Assembly (NCBI GenBank): GCA_027257055.1
Contig: JAPVLO010000522.1
Location: 1,550,001 to 1,614,000 of the forward strand
Direction: 5' to 3'
From: Cephalopachus bancanus
Taxonomy: Eukaryota > Chordata > Mammalia > Primates > Tarsiidae
DNA length: 64,000 bases
Positions within the stretch are counted from its first letter, which is position 1. Each line of letters opens with the position of its first letter. Shown in pieces: positions 62,160 to 64,000 of this stretch. The position numbers were made by a program, and so were the translations under genes. The notes below the pieces were generated by a model, which saw only the letters and a program-made list of their open reading frames with translations, made no database searches and was not told the DNA's origin.

Positions 62160-63074
62160 ACTCCAGATAAAATGATGAGCCATTTGGGTTGGTAAAGCCC
62201 TGGACTATAACCTGATGAGCCACAAAGTTCATGAGTAAAATCTAGTGCATTTACTCTCTGGACTGTCTACTCATCATTTTTAGAGGGAGGAATCAAGATT
62301 CGAGTGCAGGGACACTGTGGGGTGATCTGTGGAAACCACTAAACTATGTGTTTTTCCTCTCTACCAACGTTGAATTTACTTGATTGCATCTCCTGCTTTT
62401 CTCACCCCCAGACATGAGGCTACTTCCCACATAGAAGCTTTGGTTCCACACCTCTACACACCTTCATGTCCTGGTCCACTGTCTCATAACACAGTTTTCT
62501 GTATATTTTATTAGCACACTCCCTGGTATACTTTACTGAGTCTCCATTTATTTAGTTCTAGCTTCCACACCTTGTTCAGTAACTAAACCAATGAAAGAAG
62601 ATCAGATACCAACCAGGAAAAGACAAATCCAAAGTGATGTACTAACAACCTGTCTAGACCATAAAAGTCCTTCCATTTCTTTCAGATGCTGTGTAGTTTC
62701 TCCTGAAACATCATCACACAGGCATATGAAATGGCAACTCAGTGTTCTGCTAATTCAGACAGAGATTTTGTAAATTCTCCTTAGAGGCATTTTTCAATTT
62801 TTTGATGCAAATATTTTTTGAAAGCCAAAATTCAAGATGCCAAGGTATATCACTGCATGTAGATTTGAAAAGTGATGAATAGAAATGTCTTCACTAATGA
62901 GCACCTAGCCTTCACAGCACATCTCACTGAGAACTCACATATGCTCTATTTGAGCAGCAAGGACCAGTTCAATTTCAGTGTTATGACAAAGTTGAAACAA
63001 AATTATGAAGTAATAACCCTACCATATCCATAAGAGAAGTAAAAGACAAAAATATCAATATCAGATTTGACAAA

Positions 63075-63710
63075 CTACCTACAAATAAATTAAAACAAGC
63101 AAGTGAAAAATTTTTTACAACGAAAATTATGAAATTCTGATGAATTAGAAAAGGACACCAAAAAAGAAGAGATATCCCCTATTCATAGACAGAAGGAATA
63201 GATATTGTCTTAAATTATCATGATACTCAAAGTGATCTACAGATTAACTGTAATCTCTGTCAACATACCAATGACTTTCTTCACCAAAATAAAATATGTC
63301 ATCTTGAAATTTGTATGAAACCGCAAAAGATCCCTTAATGGCCAAAGCAATTCTTAGCAAAGTGAACAAAGCTAGAGGAACCAAATCCCTGACCTCAAAA
63401 TATGATGTAAAGCTATAGTAATAGAAACAGCATGATGCTGACATAAAAACAAACATAAGATGCTGACATAAAAGCTAAGCCCAATGAAACAGAATAGAAA
63501 GCCCAGAAATATAGTCACACATCTATAGCCAACTGATTTTCAACAAAGATGTCAAGAAGATACCTTAAATAAGGGACAGTGTCTTCAACAAATTGTTCTG
63601 AGAAAACTGAACATTCATATGCAGAAGCAAAAAACTAGACCTCTACACCTCACATTAGACAAGAGCAAACTCAAAATTGATTAAAGACCTAAATTTAAAT
63701 CATGCAACTT
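63075..63710 (+). mobile_element. Old L1M ORF2 fragment, sense
   Basis: Sequence such as 'catgatgctgacataaaaac' and 'gccaactgattttcaacaaa' matches L1 ORF2 DNA. It begins where the homology between copies A and B ends. Confidence 0.85.
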
Positions 63711-63744
63711 CCTACAATTAAATTTGCAAACTCATCATAGAAAG

Positions 63745-64000
63745 ACTGCTGCATGTCTCAGTGTTTAATATCACTACTGTCGCCTTCAGAGCACTCCCCT
63801 TGGGAAGGTATGTATCAACACTGGCGCCTATTCCACTAGTCAACACAATTTTGGAACTCTTTTTTTTTTTTTTGAAAGGCCAATAGAGCTATTGTCATAT
63901 TACACTTTATGTCCTGAATGTCAAGAAATGTCTTCCTTGCAATATTTCCTTTATCTTCTGGTAAATAAAAAAGTCGTTGTTGGCTAAATCAGGTTAGTAG
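63745..64000 (-). mobile_element. Mariner transposase remnant, antisense, runs off window
   Basis: Matches the reverse complement of 14440-14690: 'cctgaatgtcaagaaatgtc' and 'gttggctaaatcaggt' align to the mariner copy there. It is a decayed C-terminal transposase region. Confidence 0.75.

Overview
The window is mammalian nuclear DNA: long, gene-poor, and full of LINE-1, dimeric 7SL-derived Alu-type SINEs, MIR/L2 remnants and microsatellites. Dimeric Alus indicate a primate. The Alu wording (for example 'gatgagacctcgtctctacaataaat') and the L1 3' ends look strepsirrhine, perhaps lorisiform; that last step is inference from memory of these repeats. The locus looks like a leukocyte receptor complex (LILR) region.

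Layout. 1-11 kb: a duplicated 235-bp segment, L1/L2/MIR/Alu repeats and one isolated CpG-rich, promoter-like segment (about 9.1-9.66 kb) with two CCAAT boxes and a perfect CRE. 11.3-12.0 kb: a truncated third copy of LILR upstream sequence. 13-15 kb: L1, a small Alu and an inverted pair of mariner transposase remnants. 15.1-22.8 kb (copy A) and 51.2-63.1 kb (copy B): a diverged tandem segmental duplication, each copy holding one plus-strand LILRA-like pseudogene with recognisable leader, D1-D4 immunoglobulin, linker, stem and transmembrane exons. 23-32.6 kb: nested L1s, including a full-length element with target-site duplications. 32.6-41 kb: AT-rich sequence with a striking near-perfect inverted duplication at 33.7/34.4 kb. 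41.2-47.6 kb: a second, decayed near-full-length L1. 48.65-49.60 kb: a vomeronasal type-1 receptor (V1R) pseudogene. 49.69-50.89 kb: a solo class II ERV-type LTR with an exact 6-bp target duplication. The end carries old L1 and another mariner remnant.

No intact host protein-coding gene was found. Both LILRA-like genes and the V1R gene carry in-frame stops and frameshifts. The main interest is historical: receptor gene death after tandem duplication, dated insertions (one L1 has an empty site in the paralogue), and a templated inverted insertion. I did not find a clearly new biological system.
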